DNA of 50,811 nt from a virus: IMG/VR virus record IMGVR_UViG_3300037485_001666, positions 1 to 50,811 of that record. The stretch is one strand, 5' to 3'. The position numbers and the translations under genes are program-made. Below the pieces are notes generated by a model that worked only from the letters and a program-made list of their open reading frames with translations, had not been told where the DNA came from and did not search any database. Positions 23,583-31,537 of the stretch are shown in pieces (position 1 is the first letter of the stretch; every line of letters begins with the position of its first letter).

Positions 23583-24356
23583 ATGTGGCAGGTGTCAGAA
23601 ATTTTCCGGAGTATTCAGGGTGAGGGCATTCGAACGGGCCGCGCTACGACGTTCCTGCGCCTTGCAGGGTGCAACCTGCGATGCTCCTGGCGGTGCGACA
23701 AAAGGGGACCGGGGGGGCGAATCATTCCCACCTACATCTCCTGCGACACCGAACACGCTCAGAACGCAATCCACGTCCCACGGCCCGTTCCCGATTCTCA
23801 GAGCCTCGCACAGTGGCTGGGAAGCATCGTCAAACCCATGGATGACATCGTGGTCACTGGGGGCGAGCCGACCATGCAATCCATCGACTCGTTCCTGGAA
23901 GACAACGACCTCCGCAGGATCCTGACCAACCATCACTGCACCCTGGAAACGAACGGCACAGCCGCCGTCAAGGTCCCGTGGGCGAAGCTCCTGAGCATCT
24001 CCCCAAAGGTCACAGCCGATGGAACGGACGGCCGCATGATGGCCATGTGGGCATCGGAGACGGCCCAGCTCATCACAGAAAATCCCGGCTCGCAGGTCCA
24101 GCTCAAGTTCGTTCTGGGCAACGTCGGAGATATCGACATCATCACCTCGTTCCTGCAGGACGTTTACAACCAGATGTCCTATGCAAGCAACTCTGAGATT
24201 CTGGTCATGCTCATGCCGGTGTCGGTTAATCCGTCCTATTTCGACCAACTGTCGCGTGACATTGTAGACAACATTGTGCTCCAGAACTCAGGCATTGATT
24301 TCAGATTGTGCGACCGCCTGCACTATCGACTCTGGAAAGGGGAGCAGGGAAAATGA
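23583..24356 (+). CDS. queE: 7-carboxy-7-deazaguanine synthase QueE, with unusual cluster loop
   Basis: A 257-residue radical SAM enzyme turning 6-carboxytetrahydropterin into 7-carboxy-7-deazaguanine. Family signs are EIFRSIQGEG, TTFLRLAGCNLRC, the SAM-binding VVTGGEPTMQ and TLETNGT. The usual CxxxCxxC loop is altered: Cys30-x3-Cys34-Ser-Trp, then 17 extra residues containing Cys38, before Cys54-Asp-Thr, which resembles the normal third cysteine and CDT motif. The cluster is thus either CX3CX3C or CX3CX19C. AAAGGAG lies eight bases upstream. The stop overlaps the folE start. Confidence 0.88.
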   Translation: MWQVSEIFRSIQGEGIRTGRATTFLRLAGCNLRCSWRCDKRGPGGRIIPTYISCDTEHAQNAIHVPRPVPDSQSLAQWLGSIVKPMDDIVVTGGEPTMQSIDSFLEDNDLRRILTNHHCTLETNGTAAVKVPWAKLLSISPKVTADGTDGRMMAMWASETAQLITENPGSQVQLKFVLGNVGDIDIITSFLQDVYNQMSYASNSEILVMLMPVSVNPSYFDQLSRDIVDNIVLQNSGIDFRLCDRLHYRLWKGEQGK

Positions 24357-24901
24357 TGTTCCACACAGCCAAATACCTGCGCCGTCTTTTTGAGGAGTAC
24401 GGAGAAAACCCAGAACGGGAAGGACTCGTCGATACCCCAAACCGAGTTCTCAGGGCCTGGCGCGAAATCTTGAAAGGATACAAAAGTGAACCAAGGAACA
24501 TCCTCAGCGCCACCTTTCAAAGCTCAGCAGCAGGCATTGTCTGTTGTAAAGAAATCGAGTTCTACTCAACTTGTGAGCATCACTTGCTCCCGTTCTTTGG
24601 ACGCGCTCACATCGCATACATACCTGACGGAAAAGTCGTCGGTGTGTCGAAACTCGTCCGACTCGTCGAGTGCTATGCACAGCGACTGCAAATCCAGGAA
24701 GAAATAACGGAGCGTGTCTCGTCGGATTTGATGACCTATCTTCAACCTCGTGGCTGTATGGTCGTCGTCGAAGCGCAGCATCTGTGCATGAAAGCACGCG
24801 GCGTCAAGAACCACAGCTCCGTCATGGTCACGAGTTCAATCCGTGGATGTTTCGATGACCACGCCATTCGCATGGAAACCCTCAAACTGTTCGGGATGTG
24901 A
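24353..24901 (+). CDS. folE: GTP cyclohydrolase I FolE
   Basis: A 182-residue enzyme, first step from GTP (to dihydroneopterin triphosphate). It has GLVDTPNRV, the zinc site Cys74 and His77 in EFYSTCEHHLLPFFG, VVGVSKLVRLVE and Cys145 in QHLCMKARG. It is the shorter, bacterial form. The ATG at 24353 overlaps the queE stop (ATGA); ATG 24356 is an alternative. A phage-borne copy raises flux to deazaguanines beyond what the host supplies. Confidence 0.93.
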   Translation: MMFHTAKYLRRLFEEYGENPEREGLVDTPNRVLRAWREILKGYKSEPRNILSATFQSSAAGIVCCKEIEFYSTCEHHLLPFFGRAHIAYIPDGKVVGVSKLVRLVECYAQRLQIQEEITERVSSDLMTYLQPRGCMVVVEAQHLCMKARGVKNHSSVMVTSSIRGCFDDHAIRMETLKLFGM

Positions 24902-24904
24902 CAC

Positions 24905-26299
24905 ATGAGAAGAAGACGCGCAGTGATCGTTGTTCCCGTCGCCAAAGAACGTATCAACACCCCCATGAGCTTCGCCCCGTTCGGCATGTATGCCATGCTG
25001 GACATGAAAGGTATCGATGTTCACTTTGAGTTCGTGCGATACGAGGACGATGTTGAGGAACGAGTTTGGTCAAAGATGATCGACTACGACGAACTCTATG
25101 TGAGCATCACCAATCCTGACCAAGAATGGATCATCGAGTTTTGTCAGAAAGAGATTGCAGCACACAACAAGATGCTTGAGAAATTCATCACACCTCACTG
25201 GTGCGAGCCTCAGTTCTTTGGACTCAAAGACTACATTCCCGACGACTGCCTGACCGCTTCGGACGACTGGATACAGGGAATGTTTCGCATTCATCTCTAC
25301 TACCAAACCTTCAAACGTTATCGCGCCTACAACGGGGAACTCGACCATCATTTCTGTACCGTGTCCAATCGAACGGTCGTTCCAGTGTTCACGTCCTGGG
25401 GTTGCAAGAACAGATGTCCTTTCTGTTACAACTCATCTGAGAAGAGATATGAGTACGTTGAGTGCTCACTCGACGACCTCGAAACCATGGCTCACATGAT
25501 GGACCACGAGAATATCTCATTCCATTTCATGGACGAGGATTTGTGCAAGCATTCAAAACTCAAACTCATCCTTGAGATGTGTAAGGATAGTCAGAGTATC
25601 TGTCTGTCCAGCATCGAAGCTTATCTCCATCTTCACTACTCAAGACAAGAGCAGTTCAACAAAGCCTTTTTCTGTATTGAAGTGGGTGTCGAAGACCTGG
25701 ACGAAAAGATTTCAGGAAAGAAGCAGAACGTGCAAGGGTTCGCTTCGCAGATTATGGAAGACGGACCATACCCCTACTTTCTCACCCAGACGTTCCTTCC
25801 AGGACAGACGGTCGGTTCCCTGTATCGACTCGGAAAGGCACTCAGGGACTCCATCGGAGCGTCCTACATGGGCATGATTCAACCTCGCGGTCGATGCAAC
25901 GGTCACGCAAACTGCATCGGTCAGATGTTCAATCCCATCAAGGGAACAACCTACTGGAAGAAGATTGAAGCCAAGGAGCCGGGCTATGAAGGCCGCTGGC
26001 TTGAACGTCCAGGCACGAGAATGAGTCCGTCCTGGGTTCCTCAGTCGTTCATTGATAGCGTCAAGAAGTCACGCTTCGTCATGAGTAACTACCTCGCATT
26101 CAAGCGTGACCTGTTCGCCGGCTTGTGGGCATGGCACAGAATTAGCGCCAATGATGCTGAGTTCATCATCGAACGAATTCAGTTGTCGGCTTGGGATTTC
26201 ATGTCTCTCGAACCTTGCCTGTCGCATCTGCTAAAGAAAGAAGCCGTGGTTGCTGCGATGCTTGCGCGGTTCGGTGCGCTCCAGGAGGCACTGAAATGA
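24905..26299 (+). CDS. Radical SAM enzyme of the modification island, unknown reaction
   Basis: A 464-residue protein. The cluster motif is Cys167-x3-Cys171-x2-Cys174 (WGCKNRCPFCYNS), after about 165 residues that could be a Rossmann or B12-binding-like domain as in B12-dependent radical SAM enzymes, though no clear DxHxxG is seen. Later elements (FHFMDEDLC, IEVGVEDLDEKISGKKQ, FLPGQTVGSLYRLGKAL) are typical of the HemN/MiaB-like barrel. It is embedded between folE and a glycosyltransferase with four-base coupling. It may chemically alter preQ0 in the free base or in DNA. The reaction cannot be told from sequence. Confidence 0.8.
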   Translation: MRRRRAVIVVPVAKERINTPMSFAPFGMYAMLDMKGIDVHFEFVRYEDDVEERVWSKMIDYDELYVSITNPDQEWIIEFCQKEIAAHNKMLEKFITPHWCEPQFFGLKDYIPDDCLTASDDWIQGMFRIHLYYQTFKRYRAYNGELDHHFCTVSNRTVVPVFTSWGCKNRCPFCYNSSEKRYEYVECSLDDLETMAHMMDHENISFHFMDEDLCKHSKLKLILEMCKDSQSICLSSIEAYLHLHYSRQEQFNKAFFCIEVGVEDLDEKISGKKQNVQGFASQIMEDGPYPYFLTQTFLPGQTVGSLYRLGKALRDSIGASYMGMIQPRGRCNGHANCIGQMFNPIKGTTYWKKIEAKEPGYEGRWLERPGTRMSPSWVPQSFIDSVKKSRFVMSNYLAFKRDLFAGLWAWHRISANDAEFIIERIQLSAWDFMSLEPCLSHLLKKEAVVAAMLARFGALQEALK

Positions 26300-27342
26300 A
26301 GACCAAAGTCCTGCTTGTTCCATCAACCAACGACGACTCACGCCCGCAGTGGCACATGCTAAACGAGATCAAGAGCTACTCGTTCCCAAGCATGTGTCGT
26401 CTGCCTTTTGTGGAGAATCCACTCGACCAGAAATTCCACACCCAAAGGCACTGCGAGTCGTTCTTCCACAAGACTGAACTCATCGTCGGCTGGTCCGATA
26501 TGGTTCGGCCAATCATCGAAACTGTGCTCAAAGAGATTCGAGACAAGGGAAGCAACGTCACCGTGTTTTGGATGGACGGATTTACCCCAGCCATTTTCTC
26601 AGTCAAGTCCATTCTCGACGCTATGAACGTCTCACGGGAACGTGTCAAACACGTCTGCTTTTTCCACGGCTCGCCTAACATTCCAGAAGACTCATTCATG
26701 CACGCTAAGTATCTTCAGGTGCTCGATTTCCACATCTGGAGTCAATACGACCAGATATTCATCGCCCGAGAATATCTCAAGAAGTACTTGCCCGATGCAC
26801 CAAAGAAGGTCTGTCTTGACTGGCTTCCACTCGACAGAAAGCTGTTCAATCAGACGCCGCTCATGCCAGACGATCGCGATCCGGTCGTGGTCTTTCCTCA
26901 CAGATGGTGCTACACAAAAGCCAGATATGACTTCATTAGACAGTGTCTTGAAAACAAACGTCGTGGCCTCATTCTGACACCCGTCCCAATCCCAAAGGCC
27001 CAGATTTGGAATGGCACCAAAACTCAATGCGACAAGATTTTCAAGCTGGTCGAAATCCGCTTGTGCACCAGGGAAACCTACCTCGCTTCGCTGGCCAGAT
27101 CGAAATGGATATTCAATGAGAGCGAGTACGAGACGTTCGGAATTGCGACTGTCGAAGGCATGGCACTCGGCTGTGAGCTTCTACCTCTTCCTGACTGCAA
27201 AGTGAAATTGGTTCCCGAGGCTGTTACACTGCTACACGAGGAACGACTAGACATCGAAACAGCACAGGTCAGGCAACGAAAATGCCTCAAGCTCATCGGT
27301 GATTCAGTTCGCGACCTCTGGGGGTATCACGGACATGGCTAA
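26296..27342 (+). CDS. GT4-like glycosyltransferase of the modification island
   Basis: A 348-residue protein. It starts with a Rossmann strand (KVLLVPSTND) and has the C-terminal EX7E nucleotide-sugar motif (Glu279-TFGIATV-Glu287, followed by GMALG), as in GT-B enzymes of family GT4. AGGAGG lies eight bases upstream. The stop of the radical SAM gene overlaps (ATGA) and its own end overlaps the ParB gene by eight bases. In this operon the likely acceptor is the modified base in DNA or its precursor. Other acceptors such as surface glycans cannot be excluded. Confidence 0.75.
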   Translation: MKTKVLLVPSTNDDSRPQWHMLNEIKSYSFPSMCRLPFVENPLDQKFHTQRHCESFFHKTELIVGWSDMVRPIIETVLKEIRDKGSNVTVFWMDGFTPAIFSVKSILDAMNVSRERVKHVCFFHGSPNIPEDSFMHAKYLQVLDFHIWSQYDQIFIAREYLKKYLPDAPKKVCLDWLPLDRKLFNQTPLMPDDRDPVVVFPHRWCYTKARYDFIRQCLENKRRGLILTPVPIPKAQIWNGTKTQCDKIFKLVEIRLCTRETYLASLARSKWIFNESEYETFGIATVEGMALGCELLPLPDCKVKLVPEAVTLLHEERLDIETAQVRQRKCLKLIGDSVRDLWGYHGHG

Positions 27343-27919
27343 GAAAAAGGCACACGCGAAGTTCGAGATTGAGACGTTTCCATTGGTCATGTTGTCCAAG
27401 TACGAACGTAATCCACGCTACAACGAGATGGCCGTCGATGCGGTCATGAAAAGCATTGAGAAGTTCGGCTTCAACAATCCCATCCTCGTCAATAAAGAAA
27501 TGACAATCCTCGCTGGACACACCAGATATGAAGCATGCAAGCGCCTCGGCTACACGGAGGTTCCCTGTATTGTTCTGGACCATCTCACACCTCAGGAACA
27601 GAAAGCGTTCCTCATCGCGGACAACAAGACGTCCGAGCTTGCCGGCTGGAATGAGTCGATGCTCTCGGAGCTGTTCAACGAACTCAAGCTCGATGATTTT
27701 GATTTGGAGTTTACGGCATTTTCAAAGACGGAAATTGACGTCCTTGCCGGTGGGTTCAACTACGAAAACATCGAGCCGTCCGACCGCAAGTCAAAGAACA
27801 AGGGAACCACCGCTACCCTGAAACTGACACTGCCGGTTGAACGACTCCCAACCTTCAAGGCCAGTCTCGAAAATTGGCTTCAGGAGAACAAGCATGAGTA
27901 CGTGGCCGTTAGCCAGTGA
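27335..27919 (+). CDS. ParB/Srx-fold protein upstream of dpdA
   Basis: A 194-residue protein with the ParB N-terminal (sulfiredoxin-like) fold: YERNPRYNEMAVDAVMKSIE, NNPILVNKEMTILAGHTRYE with GHTR at 61-64, EVPCIVLDHLTPQEQKAF and IADNKTSELAGW. Such domains bind or hydrolyse nucleotides and in phages are often fused to DNA methylases; here there is no methylase domain. It overlaps dpdA by 26 bases, so both are probably made together. It may guide or energise the DNA transglycosylase. The start at 27335 has GGGGG about ten bases upstream. Confidence 0.8.
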   Translation: MAKKKAHAKFEIETFPLVMLSKYERNPRYNEMAVDAVMKSIEKFGFNNPILVNKEMTILAGHTRYEACKRLGYTEVPCIVLDHLTPQEQKAFLIADNKTSELAGWNESMLSELFNELKLDDFDLEFTAFSKTEIDVLAGGFNYENIEPSDRKSKNKGTTATLKLTLPVERLPTFKASLENWLQENKHEYVAVSQ

Positions 27920-28850
27920 CGACTCATACTGCATGAACATTCTCTTGTCCTATGTGTACTTCCCCCGAAACGGGCGCGCGGCACAGAGGCTGCTCCAGGT
28001 TCTGGCCGAAATGCACCCAGGCGGATATCGGCTCCTCATTGACTCGGGCGCGTTCTCGGCTGCGAACTCCGGGAAGATTGTGTCGCTGGACGAGTACAAC
28101 GCTTTCCTCAAGAAGCTGCCACGCGACCTGAACTACCGCGCCATCCAGCTCGACGTGGTCAACGATCCACAGGCCTCTTTCGAGAACTACCTGCGACAAC
28201 GGGACGCCGGGGTCAACGTCGTGCCGGTCTGGCAGAAAGGGGCCTCCCTGGAGCAACTGGAAAAGCTCTACTCGGTGACCGACTATGTGATGCTCGCAGG
28301 GGGCCGGGTCGACAGAACCTACCTGCTCGAAGCTCACAAGCTCATTGGCGACCGGAAGGTGCACTGGCTCGGGAACACCCACATGCGCTGCATCTACGAG
28401 GGGAAGCCCTGGTCGTGCGACTCGGTGACGTGGCTGAACTCCGGCCGGTTCGGATCCGTTCCCATCTTCTCGGCCAGGTCTGATTTCGACCAGTGGTGGA
28501 TCCGGAAAGACCCCGGAGCGGTCGGGAAGGTCGCCGACTGTCTGCGCGACTGCGGAATCTCGATCAAGGAATCCTTCGATATCCTCAACTGGAAGGTGAC
28601 CCAAATCTCCGGATTGGAGGGTCGTCTCGAACTCCATCGCTTCGTGGGTCGCCTCGTGTGGGCCTACAAAGCCAACTTCATTTTCCGCAGACTGAACACT
28701 CGAGTCTTTTTGGCAATCGCTGGATATCACGACCTTCTCAGTTTCATTCTTGCAAACCAAGCCCTACTTCGAAGAGGAGTCATTCAAGATGACGATTTCA
28801 AGCAACGATTCTCAAGACAGATGCGTCATTCTTTTTTCAGGCGGGATTGA
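27894..28850 (+). CDS. dpdA: DpdA-like DNA guanine transglycosylase
   Basis: A 318-residue protein resembling DpdA, the TGT-fold enzyme that swaps guanine in DNA for a 7-deazaguanine. Marks are DSGAFSAANSG (Asp50), QLDVVND, the barrel strand DYVMLAGG and LGNTHMRC, and a second acidic motif SCDSVTW (Asp176), matching the paired aspartates of transglycosylases. AGGAG lies seven bases before ATG 27894; ATG 27933 has no such signal. It overlaps the ParB gene by 26 bases and queC by 62. With FolE, QueD, QueE and QueC in the same operon, DNA rather than tRNA is the likely target. Confidence 0.85.
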   Translation: MSTWPLASDDSYCMNILLSYVYFPRNGRAAQRLLQVLAEMHPGGYRLLIDSGAFSAANSGKIVSLDEYNAFLKKLPRDLNYRAIQLDVVNDPQASFENYLRQRDAGVNVVPVWQKGASLEQLEKLYSVTDYVMLAGGRVDRTYLLEAHKLIGDRKVHWLGNTHMRCIYEGKPWSCDSVTWLNSGRFGSVPIFSARSDFDQWWIRKDPGAVGKVADCLRDCGISIKESFDILNWKVTQISGLEGRLELHRFVGRLVWAYKANFIFRRLNTRVFLAIAGYHDLLSFILANQALLRRGVIQDDDFKQRFSRQMRHSFFRRD

Positions 28851-29490
28851 CTCAATCTGCGCAACCATGATTATGCAGGCGAGACATTCAACTCCCACAC
28901 TAATCTTTATGGATTATGGACAGAAGCATTATGTGGCAGAAAAACGGGCGTCCATTCTAACCTCAAAGCTACTCGACATTCCACCGACCGATCTTCACAA
29001 TGTTGGGTTGACGGCCTTCTTCAATGAGAGCAAGGACTGGCTCCTTTCCGAACAAGCACAACGGGACATGAGAATTGGCAGGCATCATTTCTCATTCGTC
29101 CAGGGCCGGAACGCCGCCATGATTCTGAGGGCCGCCATGTTCGCGTCCGTCCGTGGCATCAACAAAGTCGTGATAGGGGCGAATGAGAATGACGTTATCG
29201 GGGGCTTTCCCGATTGCTCCCTGCCATTCCTGGAAGCAATGCAAGTCGTTTTGTCAACCTCTTTCCGGGATCCGATTCAACTTGTTGCGCCTTGTAGGGG
29301 AATGATGAAGACGCAGACGATCGCCTACATCCTCAAGATTGGTGCTCGCGGTGAACAACTTCTTGAGAATTCATGGTCCTGCTACGAGGGGAAGACCACC
29401 CCGTGCGGCTCCTGCGGCTCTTGTGTCGTCCGGCAGAATGCTATTCAGGCTTCTCGAAGCCCTGCAACACTTTTGAATCAAGATCAATGA
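28789..29490 (+). CDS. queC: 7-cyano-7-deazaguanine synthase QueC
   Basis: A 233-residue ATP-dependent enzyme making preQ0 from 7-carboxy-7-deazaguanine and ammonia. The PP-loop SGGIDS is at 17-22. MDYGQKHYVAE and VIGANENDVIGGFPDC follow, and the zinc site Cys198, Cys206, Cys209, Cys212 is complete. The start at 28789 is supported by GAAGAGGAG nine bases upstream and gives a normal length. No glutamine amidotransferase (Gat) domain is attached, so this is the plain form that stops at preQ0. It is the last gene of the operon and ends tail to tail with a leftward gene (50-base overlap). Confidence 0.93.
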   Translation: MTISSNDSQDRCVILFSGGIDSICATMIMQARHSTPTLIFMDYGQKHYVAEKRASILTSKLLDIPPTDLHNVGLTAFFNESKDWLLSEQAQRDMRIGRHHFSFVQGRNAAMILRAAMFASVRGINKVVIGANENDVIGGFPDCSLPFLEAMQVVLSTSFRDPIQLVAPCRGMMKTQTIAYILKIGARGEQLLENSWSCYEGKTTPCGSCGSCVVRQNAIQASRSPATLLNQDQ

Positions 29491-29683
29491 AAATATACGG
29501 GGGAATCGTCAGAACGACGTTGACCCAAAATGAGGTGTACGGCTCGTCCTCGGAAAGCAACTCTCGCATGTGTACTTCGTCCCTCAATTTATTGCCTTGA
29601 TGGTCCTTGTAACAGGCAACGCAATTGTCATCACCATACTGTTGCAACAATTCCCACACTCTCATCTTCATAGGAAACTTCAT
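29441..29683 (-). CDS. Small leftward hypothetical protein
   Basis: An 80-residue protein on the minus strand. The ATG at 29683 is one base after the stop of the upstream gene, with GAGGG just before. It contains YGDDNCVACYKDHQGNKL and a hydrophobic strand pair (FWVNVVLTIPPYIFIDL). Its 3' end overlaps the end of queC by 50 bases, so transcription converges. Function is unknown. Confidence 0.6.
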   Translation of the reverse strand: MKFPMKMRVWELLQQYGDDNCVACYKDHQGNKLRDEVHMRELLSEDEPYTSFWVNVVLTIPPYIFIDLDSKVLQGFEKPE

Positions 29684-29684
29684 T

Positions 29685-29876
29685 TCAACCCTCGTCTCTT
29701 TCTGCACACAACTGTTCTGCGGCTTCGCTCACGGCGTCGTGTGCGCACTCGATACAGGAATCATTGTCTAGGATCCAGATCGCCCGCTTGATAAGAACAC
29801 TCGCGGAACTCTCGGAACGGGAACACTGTCTCGCTAAATGAACAATCTTTCGGATCTTCATTTCTCGTGTTGTCAT
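29685..29876 (-). CDS. Small leftward helical protein
   Basis: A 63-residue protein on the minus strand; AAAGGAG lies before the ATG at 29876. It is basic and helical (REMKIRKIVHLARQC) with a cysteine pair DSCIEC. It forms a two-gene leftward unit with gene 29441-29683, transcribed away from the 560-base non-coding region. Function is unknown. Confidence 0.6.
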   Translation of the reverse strand: MTTREMKIRKIVHLARQCSRSESSASVLIKRAIWILDNDSCIECAHDAVSEAAEQLCAERDEG

Positions 29877-29946
29877 GTGTCGTCTCCTTTCTCGTTTCGT
29901 CGTCACATGAAAACGTTAATGCAAGGACCGTTCCACCTCTAACCAC

Positions 29947-29958
29947 CACTGATCAGTG
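29947..29958. promoter_or_regulatory. 12-base perfect palindrome, operator candidate
   Basis: CACTGATCAGTG lies in the divergent region, 71 bases upstream of the leftward gene pair, and could bind a dimeric regulator. It is a single copy in this region. Confidence 0.35.
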
Positions 29959-29969
29959 ACACCCCCCTG

Positions 29970-29993
29970 TGGGAAGTGCACAAGGACTTCCCA
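29970..29993. promoter_or_regulatory. Perfect hairpin in the divergent region
   Basis: Arms TGGGAAGT and ACTTCCCA with an 8-base loop. No T run follows on either strand. It could be an operator or an RNA structure. Confidence 0.35.
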
Positions 29994-30437
29994 TCTAGAC
30001 ACTGTTTCGTAACTGGTCTCACGGGGTTACAAGTTCGACACCACCCAATCGCTGAACACTTCCCCCCGTTCCCCCCCCCTCGTTTCCGGGGGAAACCCCC
30101 CGTCATTCCCTACCCTGAAAATCGCCCTGCGCCCCCCGGAAACACCACCGGAACGTTCCCCCGTTACGTTCCCCTGTGCCCCCGGAAGCGCACACATATA
30201 GAAGGGGAAACGCCTGGTGTTCACAGACTCGACACCACCCATTCATCTGACACCAACGACGTGCACCTGGGGCACCAACGGGAAGTGAATCGACGCGAAA
30301 ACGCACCCATTCTTTGAACATATCGCCTTGTCCTGTGCGCACTAATGTTCACTAGTTAGAGTTGTCACGGTTCTTGCATTATCGTTTTTGTCGGGGGAAA
30401 CAAACAAACAACAAAGCCTCGACAAAAGGAGTTTCAA

Positions 30438-30608
30438 ATGGCTAAGAGTGTGTATCGGTTCCGTGTTGCGAAGATCCTGGGCAAGTTCCGCGTTTGTCGT
30501 TTCGGTGAGTGTTTGGGTTGGGTTGATGCAGTTGATCATGAGGAAGCCCTGGAAGTCGTGTGCAAGTTGAATGGAATTCCCGTTCCCCGCGAGTTCGTCG
30601 CAGCGTAA
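30438..30608 (+). CDS. Very small basic protein (56 residues)
   Basis: AAAGGAG lies six bases before the ATG. The product is basic at its N-terminus (MAKSVYRFRVAKILGKFRV) with two cysteines. It is the first rightward gene after the divergent region. Function is unknown. A possible hairpin with GTGTCCT arms lies between it and the next gene. Confidence 0.65.
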   Translation: MAKSVYRFRVAKILGKFRVCRFGECLGWVDAVDHEEALEVVCKLNGIPVPREFVAA

Positions 30609-30697
30609 GCAAGCCGAAACCCCCCTCGGGTGGGGTCGCGCTGGAGTGTCCTACAGCGCCTGATGATGGCAGGACAACACTGAAAGGAGTGTGATTC

Positions 30698-31180
30698 ATG
30701 ACTAACGCGAAGCGCGTTACGATCAATAAGTTCCAGTTTGTGATGTGGGTTCATACGAACGGGTTGTGGCGGGGTAAGTTGTTCTGTCGTGTGAAGCGCG
30801 AGAACGGCACGAAGTACACCCCCACCTGGAACAAGAAGAGCGAAGGGGCGCTTGGAAAAGCGATTCTGACGTTCGGTGTTCAGAAAGGGATTTGGACCGA
30901 GGAGATGTTGAAAGATACGAAGAATGTGCTGGTTGAGATGATTGAATATCACCCCATCACGCGAGACGGGAACGTCAGCATCATGAGCGAGAATGAGGCG
31001 TACGATATTCTTTCCGTTCGCAAGGACGAGATTCTCGCAGTGGTTGAAACGGGCGAGGAAGGCGACGACGAGTTCGCGGACGAGGAAGAAGCGGAAGGCG
31101 ACGACGAGTTGCCCCCTCCCCCCGCAGCGCCCGCAGGGGAATGGACGAACAAGGCCACCAAGGGCCGGAAGAAGAAGTAG
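30698..31180 (+). CDS. Protein with acidic segment and basic tail, unknown function
   Basis: A 160-residue protein with AAAGGAG upstream. The N-terminal 100 residues contain strands (VTINKFQFVMWVHTNG, KLFCRVKREN) and a helix. Residues about 120-140 are strongly acidic (EEGDDEFADEEEAEGDDE) and proline-rich, and the end is basic (KATKGRKKK). A globular beta domain plus acidic tail recalls single-strand DNA-binding proteins, but no OB-fold signature is clear. It lies among early genes upstream of the late block. Confidence 0.6.
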   Translation: MTNAKRVTINKFQFVMWVHTNGLWRGKLFCRVKRENGTKYTPTWNKKSEGALGKAILTFGVQKGIWTEEMLKDTKNVLVEMIEYHPITRDGNVSIMSENEAYDILSVRKDEILAVVETGEEGDDEFADEEEAEGDDELPPPPAAPAGEWTNKATKGRKKK

Positions 31181-31312
31181 GGAATGGTTCCCCCCCTTTC
31201 CCTTTCCCTTTCCCCTGAATGTTCCCAAGGCAGGAGTTCCCGTTGGGCCAGGAGGCCCCTGAGGTGTCGCAGGCATGCGGATAATCGAAACGGGTTTAGT
31301 TAGGAGTTATGT

Positions 31313-31537
31313 ATGCTGAACAAGCTGCAAGAGTTGGTATTAGCGCGTGCTAGTTTGATTGACTATACGAGGAACACGAGAGAGGACGTCAAAAGGTGTG
31401 AGGAAAAGGTCGCTATTGTTCACGAAAAGTTGAGAAAAGCTGAAGCTGATTTGCTCGCCAAAGAAGCTGAACTGATGGCTCACGTCGAACAGATGAGCAA
31501 CGAGAAGCATCCAGCGAATGTGGAGGTGACAAAATGA
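31313..31537 (+). CDS. Small coiled-coil protein
   Basis: A 74-residue protein with AGGAG upstream of the ATG. Residues about 24-66 form a continuous coiled coil (REDVKRCEEKVAIVHEKLRK onward). The stop overlaps the next start (ATGA). A 132-base gap before it contains C tracts and a GGGCC-AGGA-GGCCC inverted repeat. Function is unknown. Confidence 0.6.
   Translation: MLNKLQELVLARASLIDYTRNTREDVKRCEEKVAIVHEKLRKAEADLLAKEAELMAHVEQMSNEKHPANVEVTK

Larger units (their letters stand above)
29877..30437. other. Divergent non-coding region
   Basis: About 560 bases without a convincing gene lie between leftward and rightward genes. It holds a 12-base palindrome CACTGATCAGTG (29947-29958), a hairpin with perfect 8-base arms TGGGAAGT/ACTTCCCA (29970-29993), two copies of TCGACACCACCCA (30035-30047 and 30229-30241), and many C tracts including GTTCCCCC and its complement GGGGGAA. 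No clear sigma70 promoter pair stands out. It probably contains divergent promoters and binding sites. Confidence 0.6.

Noticed and set aside
24905-26299. B12-binding radical SAM methylase assignment
   Set aside because: The N-terminal region is of suitable size, but the DxHxxG cobalamin motif is not visible, so I left the reaction open.
27924-28760. Minus-strand frame of 278 codons opposite dpdA
   Set aside because: A shadow of a GC-rich coding region; no start signal and no domain.
30020-30050. tRNA-like T-arm (GTTCGA within a GGGTT context)
   Set aside because: No acceptor stem, anticodon arm or D arm can be built around it.
30536-31276. Minus-strand frame of 246 codons
   Set aside because: Lies opposite two genes with good ribosome binding sites; composition is that of a shadow frame.
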